Source: Patiria miniata | Lineage: Eukaryota > Echinodermata > Asteroidea > Valvatida > Asterinidae | Length of the DNA: 64,000 nt | NCBI RefSeq assembly: GCF_015706575.1 | Contig: NW_024037056.1 | Span: 9,499,176-9,563,175 of the forward strand | Direction: 5' to 3' | Part shown: positions 1-12,936 of the stretch, piece after piece | Layout: every line of letters begins with the position of its first letter | Numbering within the stretch: the stretch's first letter is position 1 | The notes under the pieces: model-generated | Database searches by the model: none | Seen by the model: only the letters and a program-made list of their open reading frames with translations | Told to the model about the DNA's origin: nothing | Program-made: the position numbers and the translations under genes

Positions 1-110
1 TATTTTAAACCACTCTCAACCAACACAGAATATCAGATTAAGGATGATGTGTTTTGAAGCAGAACAACTGGGTCTGAATGAATTATGATCATTTTGTTTT
101 ATCCTTCCAG

Positions 111-381
111 TTGCTTCCTTGAGCCTGGTCTTGTGCTGTACCTCGGCCTCCTTGCTCCCATCGGTCTGATCCTCATCCATAACATCATCACGTTCATCTT
201 GGTCATGCGCAGTCTCGTGAATGTCAGAGAAGCCTCTCACTCCCAGCAGATCTCTAAACGCCTCCAGAATGCCGTAGCCATCTCGGCACTCATGGGCTTG
301 ACCTGGTGTTTTGGGTTTCTGGCCATCGAAGGAGCGACTTTCGCTTTCCAACTTATCTTCTGTCTGACCAACTCCTTGCAG
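111..381 (+). CDS. Gene A (partial), exon with TM5-TM7 of an adhesion GPCR
   Basis: This is the penultimate coding exon of a gene whose 5' part lies left of the window. It is 271 nt, preceded by a pyrimidine-rich acceptor ending TTCCAG and followed by donor GTAAAT. It enters in phase 2 and leaves in phase 0, exactly like the matching exon of gene B at 55221. The translation carries TM5 (after [11 protein letters not shown]), an intracellular loop with [15 protein letters not shown]6 ([16 protein letters not shown]) and the start of TM7 ending SLQ. The LTWxFG and TM7 SLQG patterns are typical of family B2 (adhesion) GPCRs. It differs from gene B at only a few residues, for example LVNV for LLKV in the loop. 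Family assignment is firm. Whether gene A has the same ectodomain as gene B cannot be seen. Confidence 0.9.
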
Positions 382-486
382 GTAAATTTAGAAAAGTATT
401 AAGCTGAATGAAGCTGAATTTTAAATATATAAATTCGAGATGTATCTCAGGCATGGGGTGATGTTCTCTTCTTGTCTTCATTGAAG

Positions 487-696
487 GGCCTGGTTGTCTT
501 CTTCATGTTTTGCGTTCGTCGTGAGGAGGTTCGTTCCGGCATTGCACCGTACTTCAGTCGCTTTAGGTACCGTTTGGAAATCACAAGCCCTGCCAAGTCC
601 AACGATACTGAGATGATTTCAAGATCGGCAGTTCCGACTTCAATATCCAGCATCAAAACCTTCAGCTCTGATGTCTCCATTACTGGAACCCAGTAA
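487..696 (+). CDS. Gene A (partial), last exon: end of TM7 and cytoplasmic tail
   Basis: This terminal exon is 210 nt including the TAA stop and starts in phase 0 after an acceptor ending TTGAAG. It encodes the end of TM7 ([17 protein letters not shown]), where the SLQ|G junction with the previous exon is a hallmark of adhesion GPCRs. A roughly 50-residue Ser/Thr-rich tail follows, ending DVSITGTQ. The tail is the most diverged part relative to gene B (about 15 differences in 69 residues), yet the last dozen residues are almost the same in both. The tail probably carries phosphorylation and trafficking signals, which is inference. Confidence 0.9.
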   Translation, partial: GLVVFFMFCVRREEVRSGIAPYFSRFRYRLEITSPAKSNDTEMISRSAVPTSISSIKTFSSDVSITGTQ

Positions 697-813
697 ACTT
701 TGACATTAAGAACAAAAATCAGTATCGTTTTAAAATCTTAATTTATATGGGATCGTCCTGGTATTAAAATATTAGTTTCATTTTCAATTGGGTTTTAAAA
801 TTATTCGTGTTAA

Positions 814-819
814 AATAAA
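814..819 (+). promoter_or_regulatory. Polyadenylation signal of gene A
   Basis: A canonical AATAAA lies about 118 bases after the gene A stop codon, and a second AATAAA occurs near 852. The ATGGCGGCC repeat begins about 100 bp further on, so the 3' UTR is probably short. Confidence 0.6.
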
Positions 820-964
820 GGCATGTCAAAAACAAAGTCAACCGATTTCACTGAAAATAAATCATGTGCATTTTTTTTGATGTGGTAATGCTTCACCATG
901 TTCATTTTGGGACGATCTCGTTGCTTTTACTTTCTGTGTTTCCTTTTCTTTTTGATCCATTTTG

Positions 965-1405
965 AAATATCCAAGATGGCTGCCATCCATTGGGAGTATC
1001 CCGTCAACAATGATTTACTTGGATTCCTTGGTATCAAATACATAGGGTTTGCCACCAAAATGGACTTCATATGACAATCAGGTCCGAAGTTATGATACAA
1101 ATTAGGTACTAAATGGCGGCCATCTTGAAATATCCATGATGGCTGCCATCCATTGGGAGTACCCCAGCAACAATGATTTACGTGGGTTCCTTGGTATCAA
1201 AAACATGGGGTTTGCCACCAAAATGGACTTCATGTTACAGTCAGGTCCGAAGTTATGATACAAATTAGGTCCGAAATGGACGCCATTTTGAAATCCAAGA
1301 TGGCCGCCACATGGTAGATGGAAAAAATGTTACCAATGGATTTCTGGCTGAGGAAGGTAAACTCTATCCAAAAATGACAAAAATTCCTTCTTTAGCAAAA
1401 ATAAA
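965..1405 (+). repeat. ATGGCGGCC-type tandem repeat family, copy 1
   Basis: Two to three imperfect units of about 164 bp lie head to tail. Each unit has AAGATGGCTGCCATCCATTG, then a 'CAACAATGATTTAC' segment, then 'TTTGCCACCAAAATGGACTT', then a palindromic AAATGGCGGCCAT. The array ends in a constant 3' segment (about 1310-1405) that recurs at 32120-32220 and, inverted, at 18548-18640. It lies just after gene A. No coding potential is seen. Confidence 0.8.
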
Positions 1406-1920
1406 TGCAAAGGTCAAAAATGCGACATAGTATACTTTACTATAGACTACATGTTAAATACATTCACAATATTGTTCATTGTTTTAAATTCAAAGCTTTA
1501 AAATTGTATAAAAATAATGGCGGTTCGTGTTTCCGCGCCGACGCTAGAGCCTCGCAAAAGAAAATTGCGGGTATAATGGGACGCGCTGTATAGTGAATAT
1601 CGAGAAAATAGTGTGAAAACCATTCCCGACCTTTTTATCACAAAACACGATTTTGTCCAAAGCACTCTGAGCTTACTGATTGTTGGAAATTACTTACTTT
1701 ACTTGATTTCTGTTAAAACGGCGCAAGCCAGACGAACTTATTAAACGGGATGTATAAGTGAGTAACTTACGATATTTAACCAAAGTAAGCATTTTGATAG
1801 TAATTCAGTAGGTTATGTACTTTTAAGAACATGCAAATGCCTTTAAACATAGTGAACATTGCATGTTCATCATTTTCTTATATTGTTTTCTTGTAATGTA
1901 CATCTGTCGTTGCATCCACA
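1406..1920. other. Gene A 3' flank shared with gene B flank
   Basis: No gene is recognised. From about 1590 the sequence aligns by eye with 56020-56400 downstream of gene B, marking this as part of the tandem gene duplication. Confidence 0.6.
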
Positions 1921-4540
1921 GTGAGTAACAGTTTAATACGTACATTAAACTACTGGATCTAACATACGTATCGGTGGGCAAAAGGAAAGCTCTATTGCAT
2001 TAATCACATGTAAATGGAGCTGTTATTAATATCTGAATTTTTTACGGCTTTTGTACGAATGGGGAGGTTATTAGAGTACGACTTTTTATATAATCATGGT
2101 TAGTTTACACAGATACATTACTGCGTTGCAGGCACTTATAAATGAAACAGTTTATATTTTGCCATGTTTAATATTAAGGCAGAGCGTAAGCAAAAAGCCA
2201 ATTATTGTAACATCACATACTCAAATATTTTAGTGTTCTTGTGAAGGATTTTGTAAATTCCGTTAATTTTAAATCATACTTTTTTTTCTGATATGAATAT
2301 TACGTTGTCTGTGAGTAAGACAGTGTTTGAAATCGTACAGTAATCTACTGGAGGGATCTAACATACGTATCGGTAAGCAATAAAAAAGCTCTATTGCATT
2401 AATCACATGTAAATTGAGCTGTTATTAATATCTGAAATTTTGACAGCTTTTGTACGAATGGGGAGGTTATTAGAGTACGACTTTTTATATAATCAAGGTG
2501 AGTTTACACAGATACATTACTGCGTTGCAGGCACTTAAAAATGAAACAGTTTATATTTTGCCATGTTTAATATTTCGGCAGAACGTAAGCAATAAGCCAA
2601 TAATTATAACATCATATACTCAGTTATTTTCAGTGTTCTCGTAAAGGGTGTTGTAAATTCATTTAATTTAAAATCATACTTTTTAACTAATATGAATATT
2701 ACGTTGTCTGTGAGTACCACAGTGTTTCAATTCGTACAGTAATCTACTGGATCAAACATACAAATCGGTGGGCAATAAAAAAACTCTGTTGCATTAATCA
2801 CATGTAAATGGAGCTGTTATTAATATCTGAATTTTTTACGGCTTTTGTACGAATGGGGAGGTTATTAGAGTACGACTTTTTATATAATCACGGTGAGTTT
2901 ACACAGATACATTACTGCGTTGCAAGCAAACAGTTTATATTCAACCATGTTTAATATTACGGCAGAACGTAAGCAATAAGCCAATAATTATAACATTATA
3001 TACTCACTTATTTTCAGTGTTCTCGTAAAGGGTTTTGTAAATTCCGTTAATGTTAAATCATACTTTTTCTGATATGAATATTATTTTGTCTGTGAGTAAG
3101 ACAGTGTTTGAAATCGTACAGTAATCTACTGAAGGGATCTAACATACGTATCGATGAGCAATAAAAAGCTCTATTGCATTAATCACATGTAAATTGAGCT
3201 GTTATTAATATCTGAAATTTCGACGGCTTTTGTACGAATGGGGAGGTTATTAGAGTACGACTTTTTTATATAATCATGGTGAGTTTACACATATACATTA
3301 CTGCGTTGCAAGCAAACAGTTTATATTCAACCATGTTTAATATTACGGCAGAACGTAAGCAATAAGCCAATAATTATAACATTATATACTCACTTATTTT
3401 CAGTGTTCTCGTAAAGGGTTTTGTAAATTCCGTTAATGTTAAATCATACTTTTTTCTGATATGAATATTATTTTGTCTGTGAGTAAGACAGTGTTTGAAA
3501 TCGTACAGTAATCTACTGAAGGGATCTAACATACGTATCGATGAGCAATAAAAAGCTCTATTGCATTAATCACATGTAAATTGAGCTGTTATTAATATCT
3601 GAAATTTCGACGGCTTTTGTACGAATGGGGAGGTTATTAGAGTACGACTTGTTTTATATAATCATGGTGAGTTTACACATATACATTACTGCGTTGCAAG
3701 CAAACAGTTTATATTCAACCATGTTTAATATTACGGCAGAACGTAAGCAATAAGCCAATAATTATAACATTATATACTCACTTATTTTCAGTGTTCTCGT
3801 AAAGGGTTTTGTAAATTCCGTTAATGTTAAATCATACTTTTTTCTGATATGAATATTATTTTGTCTGTGAGTAAGACAGTGTTTGAAATCGTACAGTAAT
3901 CTACTGAAGGGATCTAACATACGTATCGATGAGCAATAAAAAGCTCTATTGCATTAATCACATGTAAATTGAGCTGTTATTAATATCTGAAATTTCGACG
4001 GCTTTTGTACGAATGGAGAGGTTATTAGAGTACGACTTTTTTTATATAATCATGGTGAGTTTACACTGATACATTACTTCGTTGCAGGCACTTAACAATG
4101 AAACAGTCTGTATTCTACCATGTTGAATATTACGTCAGAACGTAAGCAATAAGCCAACAATTATAACATCGTACTCAGTTATTTTCAGTGTTCTCGTTAA
4201 GGGTTTTGTAAATTCACTTAATTTTAAATCATACTTTTTTTCTGATATGAATATTACGTTGTCTGTGAGTAAGACAGTGTTTGAAATCGTACAGTAATCT
4301 ACTGGAGTGATCTAACATTCGCATCGGTGAGCAATAAAAAAAAGCTCTATTGCATTAATCACATGTAAATTGAGCTGTTATTAATATCTGAAATTTGGAC
4401 GACTTTTGTACGAATGAGGAGGTTATTAGAGTACGACTTTTTATATAATCAAGGTGAGTTTACACAGATACATTACTGTGTTGCAGGCAAACAGTTTAAC
4501 CATGTTTTATATTACGGCAGAACGTAGAAGTTTGCAATAT
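1921..4540 (+). repeat. Satellite array, ~390-bp unit, about 7 copies
   Basis: Units begin at a recurring GTGAGTAA(G/C)ACAGT-type motif at 1921, 2311, 2711, 3092, 3479, 3867 and 4265, giving periods of 381-400 bp. Each unit contains ATTGCATTAATCACATGTAA, GGGGAGGTTATTAGAGTACG and GTTTACACAGATACATTAC. Units 4 and 5 and their borders are nearly identical while the outer units are more diverged, as expected for recent amplification by unequal exchange from the middle of the array. The homologous flank of gene B holds a single unit (about 56364-56765). No coding potential is seen. Confidence 0.9.
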
Positions 4541-7500
4541 ATTTTTTTGATCGTATAAGGGCGCTGTAACGACGTAATTTTCCGGGTAATAACGGTTAAA
4601 AAAAAAACAATTATTGAAGCAGTTTATTAACTTTAATTGAACCTAAATATTTTGTGTATAAACCATGTTTTTTTTAGCACTTAAACCATGTAAACCATAT
4701 CGATAGCCTCGATATTTACGTCTGTGCACGCTCCCAAATAGTTTTATTATACCGCCCTCACTCGTTCAAGAAAAACAAGGCATTTTGGAATTCCACCTTG
4801 GATGATAAGGAGTAAACTTTTGACATCGCAATTATTTTAAATGTCACCACATCATAAATATAATACCGCTTAATGCATATATTGGTACTATACCAAAGAA
4901 ACTAAATGCTTGATTATCTTCAATTAAGAAAACTTCCTAAATGTGTTAAGTTGCAATTTCATTATGTGCCTACGATAACCCAAATGCTTCGTTTGTTATA
5001 TATACTGTATACTGCTTATTAAAATGTGCATGGGCGTTCTCAGGATGTTTGCTGGGGGCGGGGCAAAGCACATTTCCCCCTCCCCCAAATCCTTGTACTT
5101 TCTAGTCTCCAGCATATTCTCAATTTATCATTCTTTCGAAGGTGGGAGGGGGCATTTACCCACCCCACCCCATTGACACCCTGCAGACACCCATGTTGTT
5201 AAATATGTATTCTATTAATAGCAAATATGGCTTCACACCTCTTTGTCTATTTTTTTTTCTTTTCTTCTTTTTTTTTTGCTTTCGGGGGGGGGGGGGGGGG
5301 CGGGGGGGGGGGGGGGGTGCGCAAGCGCCCCCTTGCCCCATCCTGGCGACGCCCCTGAAAATGTGTGTTGTGTAGGTTCATATGAAACTTAAGATCTGTC
5401 CCCCTTTCCCCGCAGTATATATTGAGTGTAAATCACATCATATCTATCACAAGTAATTCGTGAAACAATCACGAGCTATTCGAAAACATCAAATGATCTA
5501 GTCTGGGATCAACGGATATGTTCCATTGCACCTGGACAAAGACGTTACTTTGTCGTTGGTCGAACCCACACCTTGAAGTCAATTCTTACTGATATCCAAA
5601 CTGAAATTACGAAAAACAGTAACTTGAACAAGTACTGACTTGTAACCTGCAAAATTCATTAATTATTCATCATTATCCATTCTTCACACATTATGAAACA
5701 TTGGCTATCGGGTGATGCAACGCATTTGCTTTATTCGGGTAGAATATATAGACGTGATCATGAAATATTGTAACAGATATAGGGTAAATCGTTATAAATT
5801 TAGCAGTATGTAAACCTTTGGAACGTGTACACTAGAACCTCAATATATCCTCGAGGTATACGCTTATATTAAATGAAATCATTTTGTTGGGAAACTCAAA
5901 TAAATAACATAGTGGGTTTACTCACTATAGTTACCCGCAATCACTAGCACACGTCTCTTATGGCCATTACAGATGTAGCTTTTTCAGCTCCGTTTAATAT
6001 ATTTGGCAGCCAAATGGATGACGAATCACCGATTTTCGCACGAACTTGGATGCCAGTTTAGATCAACATGCACTTAACTAAATAGATCGTTCAATTTAAA
6101 TCTAACAGCACGCGATTGTATTTTTTACCGATTCATTTTAAAAGTGGCTATGCGGCCAAGACAGTCTAGTATCTGGGCCCCATTGGTAGAGCTACAACTT
6201 GGGAGGTTTGCATATACATTTTTAATTTAGCTGCTGAAAATTTAGAAGTAAGAAATTACAGTCCAGTAAGAAATGACGAGGACCCTGACATTTTAGCCAC
6301 TAAAATGCGAATTTTGGTGGCAATGTATTCATTGGCAATGAATTCAACCAAAATCAACCCTTGAGAAATATGATAATCAATAAAAAAAAAAACACCTCGT
6401 TTACAGTATATATTGAAAGGCATGTTTTCCGACACCTAAGCGAAATCCTACCCTTTAATCAATTGAGACAATATTCCGGCATCTTTCAACTTGAACGGAT
6501 GTAAAATGGCATGGACGCAAACTTAATGAACCTTCTGTCTAACATTAATACGAAAACATCATTTTAGGAACGTCATTGTCGTCACCGTCATTGCCATAAT
6601 TATCGTCATCATCAAAGTACGAAACAGCTACTGCTCCCAAAACTTTTCACAATTTCAGAGATGGCCCTGGGTAATAGACACCAACAAACTAACTACTTTT
6701 TTTTTCTGCCGAATACCATTTTAGTGCGCAAACAGGTGAGGGAGGTATTGGGTCACGCCAATCCCCATTGAGGCCTTAATTAACACCAAACCATACACAC
6801 ACTTGCTCCCCACCCTACCCCTCAGAATTGGGAGAGACAAAATTTACCTTTTTATTGTTCAAGTAATATTTACTGAGTGCCCCCTACTGAAAATGAGGCC
6901 ACCCCATGCGCCCCCCCCCCTCCCATGCAACAAATCGCAAAACCTAATACGAAGAAAGCAATCCGTCTGTTGCTTAAAAAAATGTTAAAATCACTAACAG
7001 TAAACTGATTTGGTTTTAGACTAGGACTATACTGATTTTAACTGCTTCACAGAAAATGTCACAAAATGGGTTTCTTGGCTTTGCCGTTATTTAAACATAT
7101 CTTTGGATTTACTAAAGCAATCTCAATTAAACAAACAGTATTCTCAAGCTCAATCTATACCTTGAAGATGGTGTAAACATCGGCAGAATGCAAAAATGGA
7201 GGGGTTTACAAGCACCATTTTTTTTCAGGACGCCCTGTAGTAGTTGTGGTTTATAATGAGTTTTATTATCCTGATTGAGTTGCGTTTAATTTGGATTTGG
7301 TTAACTTCAGAAGTATCCTGGTAAAGAGCATTATTGTTACGATTATAGTTTTTGACATAATATTTGAATGGTTACTGTTATTGACAGTGAGATATTCTCC
7401 TTAATGAAAGCGGTGTTTTAGTTTAAAGCATAAAAACACTTTAGGTAAAAGCTTTCAATTATCAATAGTAATCTTACCTGAAGGATTAACCAAAAACAGG

Positions 7501-8083
7501 ATATTATTCCTTCAAAAATAATGTGCGCTTTTATTTTTCTTGCACATATTTATAATTTCATGAAATGATACCTGGCCAGGATTTTTGAGGGGTAAACGCT
7601 CTCGAGACTACGATAGATACCCTCAGATAATAGCTCATATCGCCCATAGGCCTAAACACTGATGTTATGTATTTTACATTGAAGAATTGAAGATTCGAAG
7701 AAGCAATTGACGTATCTGGTCTCGCTGTGAGAAAGTATAGAGAAAAACAAAACATCAGCAAAGACAGGCGGTCGACCATTTAAAGAAATACGTTTCGTCT
7801 CACGACTAGCTAACCTGAAATTACACCACAACAAAACCTGATGAGTAGTTAGCCTTCTGGAGAAGTTCGTCATTTGGCGTATCCATTGCATTATTATAAC
7901 GTATTACAGAAATACACCACAAACGAAAATTGTATACCTCTTTACCGTACATATAAAGCAGACGAACAACTGTACGAAAGCGTTATTATCACTAAGGATT
8001 TGGATGTCTTACAGATATCTCACAACCTTATAGGACAGCCAAATACGTTGCTTGCAGTGACAGTTGAATGCAAGCCATGGTGA
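4541..8083. other. Gene A 3' flank, non-coding, collinear with gene B flank
   Basis: About 4541-4660 and 5420-6965 match 57000-57150 and 57150-58418 by eye in the same order. The stretch from about 4660 to 5420 is extra in this copy and contains the G-rich run at 5285-5320. Weaker islands continue, for example near 8025-8083 against 61190-61233. Short reading frames here are poor and not conserved between the two flanks, so I see no gene. Confidence 0.6.
5276..5358 (+). repeat. G-run / GGCGACGCCCC-type repeat tail
   Basis: A T-rich stretch is followed by long G runs, GCGCAAGCGCCCCC and CTGGCGACGCCCCTG. Similar G/C runs ending in GGCTACGCC or GCGCCACTG occur at 13209, 16265, 22376 and 55885. 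They look like end fragments of one dispersed repeat group. Confidence 0.4.
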
Positions 8084-8454
8084 TATGTTGAGAACCTTGC
8101 GTAATATATAAAATATATCATATTGTAGGGCTCATAGATTTCTTCCCAACTTTAGGAGCAGCCAGTAAAATGTTTTTAATTACAAGAATGAGATGCTTGG
8201 CAATACTACCAGGTGTCGGAATAATGCATGAGGACCATTCTTAATTTGCTCCAGAGCAGTGAACCATTTAACCGCATCAATGTTACTAAGGTTGTCATGG
8301 TTGCTTATAGGCGTTTGTGCGAGTAAAGGCAAAAACTTATTTGAACAAGCCACGATAAAAACGAAACAACTGGACCAAATTTTATCAATGTGAGTATGTC
8401 TTGAAATGTATAGAATTGAGAAGGCGCGCTGTCTAAAAATGAATTAATTTAGGA

Positions 8455-11400
8455 ATGCGCTCTCTTTGTGATCTCCAGCGCTCAGCGTGGGAACGTGTGC
8501 TGGCGAGCCCGCAATTGTCACGTGACAAGCGGGTGATTAACCGCTCGTTAACAATCGGCCACTCTTGCGCCAAGAAGTTAGTTTTCCTAATCGGACGCTC
8601 TCGATATCGCTCTGCTAGAACATTCGCTGCAATAAAGGCTGTATGGCTCTTTACAGGAATATTCTAGTTTGCACTCGTTCAGCGGCTTATGGGAGACTGA
8701 TTTTATGGCGGTCGGCACAAGTCGAATTGCGCTGGGACCAGCATCGTCATCGAAAAAACTGGGAAACGACAACCAGCAGAACCGAAAGAGGTACCGAAAG
8801 CGAAGAATAATCAACGGGGAAATAAAACAGTGACAACGGCCACACAAGCAACTGGCTCATGCACGAGCAGACAGACTCCCCGTGGCTCATCGACCACTGG
8901 CTGACGGAGCGCCGCAACAAGCCAGCCTGCAAACTAAACCCGGGTGCACACAAGAAGTGCTGAAGGACTGCCATACTATTCGCTCACCAGTAGCACCATA
9001 CTCTGGATATAGGTGCGGCGGGACTACGATATTTAATTCAGATCGAAGCATGTAGGGCAGAGCAAGCCGTGGGCAGCTATCGATGGGAAACTATGGTTAT
9101 TTCGTGTAGTAGGGGCGGGCCATTGCGATCTACGGGCAGAACAAGTAGCTCAACGTAGCAAAAATTCCAGGGAAGAAAACGCTGCAGGACAGGTCGCTTC
9201 AATTAACCCGCTCCTTTCGCGCAAGCAGTAACCAGCCCCGCGGTACCGGTATTTGCTATGAAGCCAACTTTGGCTATAGGGAAAATCCACCCGACCCAAC
9301 TGCCGGTTCATCCACAAATGTGTTGCATGTGGGGGAACTGACCATGGGAAAGTCACCTGTCCAAAACTTCACTCTACTACCGGTAGTCGCGTCCAAAAAG
9401 CAAAAGTAAATCGTTAGACATCGTTGACTGCCCACGAAATACATCCATGTCAACTTTATCTCCTACCCCAATAATTGTACCTAACCTAATGAGCATGATT
9501 GACAGTTACCCTGATAAGGAAGCCGCGCAATTGAAAACGGGATTCACTAAGGGTTTCAGTCTAGAATACGCTGGACCCCGCACGACAGTAGACTTTCCTA
9601 ATCTGAGGTCGGTTGAAATCAATGCTAAAATCGCACTAGAAAAAAAGTAACAAAAGGGCCCGGTTAGGTCGCTATGCCGGTCCATTTTTACGCACGGCCC
9701 CTTACAAAGTTACGGTCAAACCCGCTAGGACTCGTTCCAAAGAAATTTCTCGGGTAAAAGAGACAATCACCTATCCTACCCACAAGGTTTCTCAATAAAC
9801 AACTCTTTCCAAGATTCGGTATACGAAGTCGAATATACAAGTTTGGCGAAGCCACCGACCTGGTCCCTAGAACGGGAGCTGGGGCGGATGGCGAAAGCAG
9901 ACATTAAGTCTGCTTTTAGATTACCATCGATCTGCGTTCGGGACTTCGAACTTCAAGTTCCAAGGCAAATATCATGTTGGTAAATGTATGCCTATGGGGG
10001 TTAAAGCTATTGTCCATCATTTGCAGCCATCAAAAAAGTAACTGGCGTAATTATTGTTGAAAAACCTACTTGGTTGAAAGATAGGTAATGGACTAAATTC
10101 CCTTTGAAATGATTCTTTCTGGCAAGCTGTCATTTTGAAGTAATCAACGAAAGAAGGCCTTTCCAACGGTGCGTTTTAGTTAGTAGTTCGTTTTGTTATT
10201 TGGCGAAGCGCGCGCAAGCATTGGCACGACGCACACGCACGGCGGTTGCTATAATTCGTCGGATCAGTGCGCGACACCGCACAGCTGCAATCGGCTCAGT
10301 GAGAACGTGTCTCGGACGCTGAATTCAGGCCAATTCAAAACATGATTCAGCAACTTTTGATTTGAAATTGAGATCCCAGATTGCTGTTTTTCTAGGAATG
10401 TACAGCTGAAGCTGAGCTGAAACTTTATCAGGTTAATTGTTCAGTATCCTTCATTAGATTTTGAACACTTTTGTTGCTTCAAACGAACAAAATGCACAAT
10501 TTACAAATGATGGATTATATCTTTAATGCGCTTCGGCGTTTCTTTAGGCGTTTTATCGTTTATAGAGCACTGCGTGCCTTCAAACTTGGGGACCAACAGA
10601 CTATTTCATTACATGGATGAGTTCTTTTGCGTCGGAGCACCGCAAACGGCATTACGTCATGCCTTTCACTAGTTCGGGAGTTCAAGTCGGTGTGCTGTTT
10701 TTTGGGAGACCTTCTTGCAGTCGAAAAATGCGAAGGACCTACAACAAAACTCACATTCCTGAGCCTCAAAATCGACTCACAGCTATTGCAAGTGCGAGTC
10801 CCTGAGGACAAACTAGTAGAGACACAGCACAAAATATGTAAGGCGCTCGCGGAACGGTCGTTCACCCGTAAGGAGATACAATTCATGGTAGGACTCTCAA
10901 AGTTTCTGTGTAGGACAGTAAAACCAGGTACAGTATTTCAACGCAGACTCACGGACATGACAAAAGGCAACTCGAAAACGGGCAAACCAATCCCCCTAAG
11001 CGAGGCGCTATCCTAGATTTGACAATGTGGCAATCATTCCTTGAATATGATAACGAAGTGCCAATCATCCGCCATCGGCGTTCACCGACGGACGCGGACG
11101 CCACTCCATACACAGACGTGAGTGGGGAAGTTAGATATGGCGCATATTTCCAGGGTAGGTGGTTTAACGGTAAGTGGTCAAAATACTCGAAGGAAGGCGG
11201 TTAATAACTCTATCGCCTGGAAAGAAATGCTGCCAATTGTAGCGGCAGTGATAGTATGGGGCAGCGATATGGCAGGAAAACGCGTCACAGTTCACACTGA
11301 TAACATGACCGTCAAATGCATTTTAAATAGCCAAACATCCAAAAAGATCATACAACTGGTGCGTGCCTTTGTATTAGAATGGCATCACCTGTAAAGCAGT

Positions 11401-12345
11401 GTACATTAATATCAAAGAAAATAACCGCCGATTCGCTTTCTCGATTTCAGATCCACCAATTCCGAGCTCATGTCCCCACAGCCGAGCGCATACCAATCCA
11501 CATCCCACAACACATCTGGCAGCTTTAACTGAAGAAACGCATACGTTACTCCTACTTTCGCTGACAGAAAGTTTCCAAGTTGCATATCAGAGGGCAGTCA
11601 ACGCATTATAGAACTTCCATCTGTCTCTCAGTTTGAAATCCTCATGGCCAGCGACTTCCCAAGATATCATTGCATTCGTAGCTCACCTGTCCCTAAGAGG
11701 CAGGGCAGCTTCCAATATATTCGCACATGTGGCAGCACTATTTTATTTGCACAAAATGCATAACTAGGACGACCCCAAACAACACTTCCTCTTAAAAAAA
11801 AAACATTCTAGAAGGCTGTTGGCGCCAAGGAAAGTCACGAGATATCAGACGGCCAATTACATGGGATGTGCTGACGAATATAACATCAAACCTAGATTTG
11901 GCCTGCGCGTCCCTCTATGAAGCCATTCTTTTCAGATAAGCGTTTCTACTGGCGGTGTTTTGGCTTGTTGCGAGTGGGTAACTTACAGTAACGGCACGAT
12001 ACGGTAACACCTGTAAGGTGATAGGGGTTGGGGACATTTAGATGACACATAATAACCCAGAAGCCTTGATTCTGCGATTGAGATATTTGAACAACGATCT
12101 ATACGGGTCGCAGTCATGCTGCGGATAAACGGCAATGGTATCGTAAACGTGCCCTGTTCAGGCTATGGTGAAATATGTCATACTCAGACCAGCCGCCAAG
12201 GGGCCCCTCTTCTGCCACGCAAATGTGGCGTCACACTGTACCAATTCGGAACTGTACTTAGAAAAATCCTACACCATGCTGGAGTCCCCCCACTATTCGG
12301 AATTCATTCCGAATAGGAGCAGCGACAACTGCGGCGTTAAACGGG
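8455..12345 (+). mobile_element. DIRS-type tyrosine-recombinase retroelement, broken fossil
   Basis: Peptide pieces appear in the order expected for DIRS elements. First is a gag-like stretch (about 8700-9360). Next is the start of pol (9447-9650, with GFSLEYAGPR) and reverse-transcriptase-like pieces (9640-10000, then about 10550-11000, with VRVPEDKLVETQHKICKAL). An RNase H-like piece follows (about 11120-11394, with AWKEMLPIV and VTVHTDNMTV), then tyrosine-recombinase-like pieces (about 11640-12345). DIRS elements use a recombinase in place of an integrase, which the order here fits. The copy is broken in many places (probably ten or more) and carries an inserted MITE at 10001-10526, so it is old. 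I could not define its terminal repeats, and the outer limits are approximate. Confidence 0.75.
10001..10526. mobile_element. TTAA-flanked MITE inserted in the DIRS fossil
   Basis: The element begins TTAAAGCTATTGTCCATCAT and ends with the near-inverse ATGATGGATTATATCTTTAA, so TTAA occurs at both edges. That is the target duplication used by Kolobok and piggyBac elements. A related copy lies at 62586-63832, and its arm sequences read as the reverse complement of this one. No transposase is encoded. It interrupts the reverse-transcriptase part of the DIRS fossil, so it is younger than that fossil. Confidence 0.75.
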
Positions 12346-12414
12346 CTGCCCCCCCCCCCACTCACCCCCACCCCCAGTGAACTATAAACGATGGGTGGTG
12401 GCGCACCGACGCTT
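12346..12414. repeat. C-rich low-complexity stretch
   Basis: Runs of C with CACCCCCACCCCC lie between the DIRS fossil and the next MITE. Confidence 0.5.
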
Positions 12415-12936
12415 TTAAAGGGAATATACATCATTTGCTTTTGCTGTAATTTTCAGAAATGGATGGAATTGGGGGGTTGGAAATATATAGCAAATATAGT
12501 AACACTGACTTTTTTGAGGTTTTGGGTTCAAAAATGCTATAAAAACCAAGAAAAACAATCATTTTCCTGTAGTCTGGTTCCCCGACTCCATTTAAGAAGA
12601 AACAGAGCAGTTTACATACATTGGGGAATTGTAAGGTCAGGGAACCAGTCTAGCTGGCTTGTACCCGTTTATAGGTGTGTAATCGATTGCAAACAAGTGC
12701 GATGGTCAACTGGGGCCAGTATTTGAAAAAAGCCAGTTTTTTTCAAACGCTGATCGGCCGATCAGCGTTGGATTTTGATACAAAATTACCACTTTTCTTG
12801 AAAATGACAGTATACCAGGTGCCATGATTTTACAGGGTGCTTTACACTGTCATTCAATAACAGTCCAGCAAAGTATTTCAAAATGATTTGGTAGTTTTAT
12901 TTTTTGATGTTTGCAAATGTTGTAATTTCCCTTTAA
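12415..12936. mobile_element. TTAA-flanked MITE, AGGGAATATA family, copy 1
   Basis: The element starts TTAAAGGGAATATACATCAT and ends ATTTCCCTTTAA, giving short terminal inverted repeats with TTAA at both edges. A second copy in the same orientation sits at 44295-44791 in gene B. Both contain TGCTGTAATTTTCAGAAATG, a 'GAACCAGTCTAGCTGGC' segment and a GATCGGCCGATCAGCG-like palindrome. It is non-coding and probably a Kolobok- or piggyBac-derived passenger. Confidence 0.8.

Noticed and set aside
5142-5375. Open frames across the G-run region, both strands
   Set aside because: The codons are produced by homopolymer runs (poly-Gly, poly-Pro); no start, splice or domain support.
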